Positions 5,782-5,983 of a stretch of DNA of 5,983 nt are shown here, in pieces. The first letter of the stretch is position 1. Every line of letters begins with the position of its first letter. The position numbers were made by a program, and so were the translations under genes. Location: the NCBI GenBank assembly GCA_029934875.1, contig JAOZLK010000303.1, positions 1 to 5,983 on the forward strand. The letters are read 5' to 3'. Origin of the DNA: Bacteroidales bacterium (GTDB taxonomy: Bacteria > Bacteroidota > Bacteroidia > Bacteroidales > GCA-2748055). The notes beneath the pieces were generated by a model. It had not been told where the DNA came from and made no database searches. It saw only the letters and a list, made by a program, of their open reading frames with translations.

Positions 5782-5983
5782 ATGATTTCATTTTCTAGAA
5801 GAACCAGAATGAACTGAACAAAGAGCGTAACAGGGAAGTACATTACCTTAAAAATATCAGAACAGACCTATACCTTAATATTGCTGAAATAGACCGGTAT
5901 ATTGACACAAGATCCAGGGCAATTGAGTCAGCAAACATCATTTTAGAACACTTTGAAGGAAAGCCACTTACAGATTTACCAGC
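5782..5983 (+). pseudogene. DUF6090-type gene lacking its membrane segment (runs off right edge)
   Basis: The main frame is open from 5799 to the window end: 'KNQNELNKERNREVHYLKNI', then 'RTDLYLNIAEIDRYIDTRSR', then 'AIESANIILEHFEGKPLTDL'. This resembles the segment just after the membrane helix in DUF6090-type proteins ('NNWNExxKNxxEExxYLxNIxxDLxxNIxxI'). No ATG, GTG or TTG occurs in that frame, and TAG lies directly before it at 5796-5798. An ATG at 5782 in the next frame reads 'MISFSRRTRMN' and stops. It resembles the basic start of the same family ('MI.FFR.IR'). The simplest explanation is an out-of-frame deletion of the membrane-helix segment between the two, leaving a broken gene. The 3' part is outside the window, so its state there is unknown. 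Family assignment is by motif memory; the missing start is directly visible. Confidence 0.6.

Overview
The window reads as chromosomal DNA of a Bacteroidota bacterium, probably a free-living or marine type. Two secreted enzymes end in type IX secretion (T9SS) C-terminal sorting domains, with the 'PNP' opening and the 'SG(I)YL(L/V)R' close. Three separate pieces resemble the DUF6090-type small membrane-protein family that is expanded in this phylum. Clear Shine-Dalgarno sequences are absent, as is usual for the group. No RNA gene, CRISPR array, transposase or integrase was seen.

Layout. The left edge (3-533) is the C-terminal part of an AT-rich DUF6090-type gene carrying a G8 tract. A 250-bp stretch of broken coding-like sequence follows. 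At 783-1206 a second DUF6090-type gene is broken by what looks like an internal deletion plus a frameshift, with possible further decay to about 1368. An intact cold-shock-domain gene (1418-1609) comes next, followed by a textbook intrinsic terminator. Only 14 bp after its T-tract begins a secreted alpha/beta-hydrolase (1683-2900). Converging on it, 19 bp away, is a large minus-strand gene (2920-5547) for a multidomain SGNH/GDSL esterase with a duplicated A-B-A-B repeat region, two Ig-like domains and a T9SS signal. The right edge (5782-5983) holds a third DUF6090-type gene that lacks its membrane segment and has no usable start in its main frame.

Function. The two well-preserved large genes encode exported serine esterases that probably act at the cell surface or outside the cell, perhaps on acylated polysaccharides. 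They are convergent, so they are neighbours but not an operon. The cold-shock gene is an RNA-binding protein that reads toward the hydrolase through a terminator, which raises the possibility of read-through control. The flanking DUF6090-type pieces suggest a decaying paralogue cluster. I see no convincing new defence or mobile system. The most noteworthy points are the clustered DUF6090 decay, the csp-terminator-hydrolase arrangement, and the repeat architecture of the SGNH protein.
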